A DNA stretch of 33,875 bases from RGIG7378 sp045588325 (lineage in GTDB: Bacteria > Bacillota > Clostridia > RGIG7378): positions 1 through 33,875 of the forward strand of contig JAZNEA010000035.1 of assembly GCA_045588325.1 (NCBI GenBank). The letters are read 5' to 3'. How positions within the stretch are numbered: position 1 is the first letter of the stretch; each line of letters opens with the position of its first letter. The notes below the pieces were generated by a model that saw only the letters and a program-made list of their open reading frames with translations, searched no databases and had not been told where the DNA came from. A program made the position numbers and the translations under genes. Positions 32,630 to 33,875 of this stretch are shown here, in pieces.

Positions 32630-33836
32630 ACAGAGTATACAATCCAAATACCAGGCAAGACAGGCCAGGAGCCAGGCGCTCAAGAGAGTACGCCAGATTT
32701 TGGTATGCCTTTTGTTGCTGATATTGGTGGCCTTTGCCAGCTTGTACATTTATTGTAAAGGAATAGGCGCAGATTATAAGGAGGCCCTTACTGCATTATT
32801 CACAGGACACCTTTCAGAGTTTGAGAATATTCTCAATCCCGAGAAGTACCTGGAGGCAGATTTTGTTGAGGGTTTCGTGCAAAACGAGTATCCCGATGAC
32901 AGTGATCAATTCGTTAGCCTGGGAGAGACATTATATAAGGTCAGCAACAACAGCATTGTGCGCTATTCTACCACAGGTGTTATTGCTGGCGAGACGCGCA
33001 TAGATATGGATGATAGCCGTATCCATAGGGCCGGCGAGTATATGCTGGTGTACAACATGGGTGGCCAGGAGGCATACCTGGTTACTGAGGCACAGGTTAT
33101 TACCATCAGTTTGCCTGACCCCGTGCTGGTCGCTACAGTAGGATACGGCGGATATATGGCCTTTGTCTTGGAGTCAGATAACTACATGTCAGCAGTAGCC
33201 ATTTATGACCAGCAGGGACGCGCAGTTTCCACTAGATATATTCAGAATGATGCCGTTGTTTGGGCAGGAGTTTCTCCGGACAACAGCTACTATTGTATCA
33301 ATAGGGTTTCGCTGGGCGATCTGCAGGCCTCCAGTTATCTGGAATATAACAATATTGGAGAGGTATCATCCTATGCCATGGAGAGCTATCCTGGAGTCCT
33401 TATAGCCAATTGCATCTTTGCACAGAATGGCACCATGGTGGCGGTAGCAGATAACAGGATTATCCACATTGGAATTGGGCGCAAACCAATTTCGGACATA
33501 CAGGTATCCGGCATTCATGCTGTGACCCAATCCCCGGAGGGAGACATAATCGTGTCAGCCCAGGTGAGTGAGGGCAACAGCTACACAAATAGGATTTATA
33601 TTTTTAGCAAGCAGGGGCAGAGCAGCTATTTTGAGACGGACTTGGCAGCCCAGAGCCTCACAGCACTGGATGGCAACATATGCGCTGTCATAGGCACGGG
33701 AGCTGTTATTTATGATTATTCCGGCAAGGTCCAAACATCATTCTCTGCGGACACCAACAGGATTACAGATGCTGTCCTGTACAGGGACAGTTACCTGCTG
33801 ATTTATAGAACCACTGTAGATAAGAGGAGATTCTAA
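32613..33836 (+). CDS. DUF5711-like membrane-anchored beta-propeller protein
   Basis: A 407-residue protein. It has a basic cytoplasmic N-terminus (KYQARQARSQALKRVRQ), one transmembrane helix (~30-50), and a long extracytoplasmic part made of repeated beta-rich blocks, several with aromatic or Gly-rich turns (GAGEYMLVYNMGG-like, VGYGGYMAFVLES, AVIGTGAVIYDYSG). This is the appearance of a WD40/PQQ-like propeller and fits the DUF5711 family of Clostridia. Function is unknown. The start at 32613 (GGATGG eight bases before) overlaps tadA by 17 bases; the ATG at 32601 has no suitable site. Its stop overlaps the next start by one base. Confidence 0.7.
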   Translation: MESENRQSIQSKYQARQARSQALKRVRQILVCLLLLILVAFASLYIYCKGIGADYKEALTALFTGHLSEFENILNPEKYLEADFVEGFVQNEYPDDSDQFVSLGETLYKVSNNSIVRYSTTGVIAGETRIDMDDSRIHRAGEYMLVYNMGGQEAYLVTEAQVITISLPDPVLVATVGYGGYMAFVLESDNYMSAVAIYDQQGRAVSTRYIQNDAVVWAGVSPDNSYYCINRVSLGDLQASSYLEYNNIGEVSSYAMESYPGVLIANCIFAQNGTMVAVADNRIIHIGIGRKPISDIQVSGIHAVTQSPEGDIIVSAQVSEGNSYTNRIYIFSKQGQSSYFETDLAAQSLTALDGNICAVIGTGAVIYDYSGKVQTSFSADTNRITDAVLYRDSYLLIYRTTVDKRRF

Positions 33837-33875
33837 TGAGCCTGATTTTTGATTTGATTCTCATAGCAATTGTTG
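33836..33875 (+). CDS. N-terminus of a CvpA-like membrane protein (runs off the window)
   Basis: An ATG at 33836 overlaps the previous stop (TAATG). Only 13 residues are visible (MSLIFDLILIAIV), a hydrophobic start with Asp as in CvpA-family proteins. Neighbourhood with a DUF5711-like gene fits CvpA in Clostridia. This is a guess from very little sequence. Confidence 0.4.
   Translation, partial: MSLIFDLILIAIV

Overview
The window looks like chromosomal DNA from a Gram-positive anaerobe of the class Clostridia, plausibly a Lachnospiraceae-type gut or rumen bacterium. The signs are AddA/AddB rather than RecBCD, a XpaC/TelA pair, a TPP-riboswitch-controlled ThiT, a DUF5711-like protein followed by a CvpA-like start, strong AGGAGG ribosome binding sites, and near-consensus sigma-A promoters with 17-base spacers. 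Several secreted proteins carry Thr/Pro-rich stalks. The genus cannot be fixed by reading alone. I see no insertion sequence, prophage, CRISPR array or plasmid function; gene density is high and almost everything is intact.

Layout. 1-3082: 3' part of glutamyl-tRNA synthetase, a convergent XRE regulator, truA, then the rplM-rpsI ribosomal operon with a strong promoter and terminator. 3096-5148: a YgjV-like membrane protein, an O-antigen ligase/polymerase-like membrane protein, and tRNA-Gly(UCC), each with its own promoter. 5232-11581: a compact rightward series of galE, nadK, a lipoprotein, uppP (bacA), a GtrB/DPM1-like glycosyltransferase, a GH5 lipoprotein and a single-pass surface protein. 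11578-12442: promoter, TPP riboswitch, attenuator, thiT and terminator. 12419-19448 (minus strand): addB-addA, divergent from nth-mscS through overlapping promoters. 21082-24532: two related amidase_3-fold proteins flanking a metallo-beta-lactamase-fold hydrolase; the first has lost its zinc ligands. 24569-30947: a tightly packed set of xpaC-like, telA-like, a shortened fucose-isomerase-like protein, a GH20 hexosaminidase, an AraC regulator, an unknown protein and a Gln/Asn-rich basic protein. 30948-33875: a repeat-rich spacer, tRNA-Met(CAU), then an RNA-modification pair (SpoU methyltransferase and tadA) leading into DUF5711-like and CvpA-like genes.

How it fits together. Much of the window serves the cell envelope: sugar nucleotide epimerisation, lipid-carrier recycling, lipid-linked sugar transfer, polymer ligation, peptidoglycan amidase and surface proteins. 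Other parts are housekeeping: translation, tRNA modification, NADP supply, double-strand break repair, base excision repair and osmotic safety.

The most unusual items are the catalytically dead amidase paralogue beside its active relative, the isomerase-like protein that appears to lack its central domain and sits next to GH20 and AraC genes, an addB transcript predicted to be leaderless, and a small Gln/Asn-rich protein.
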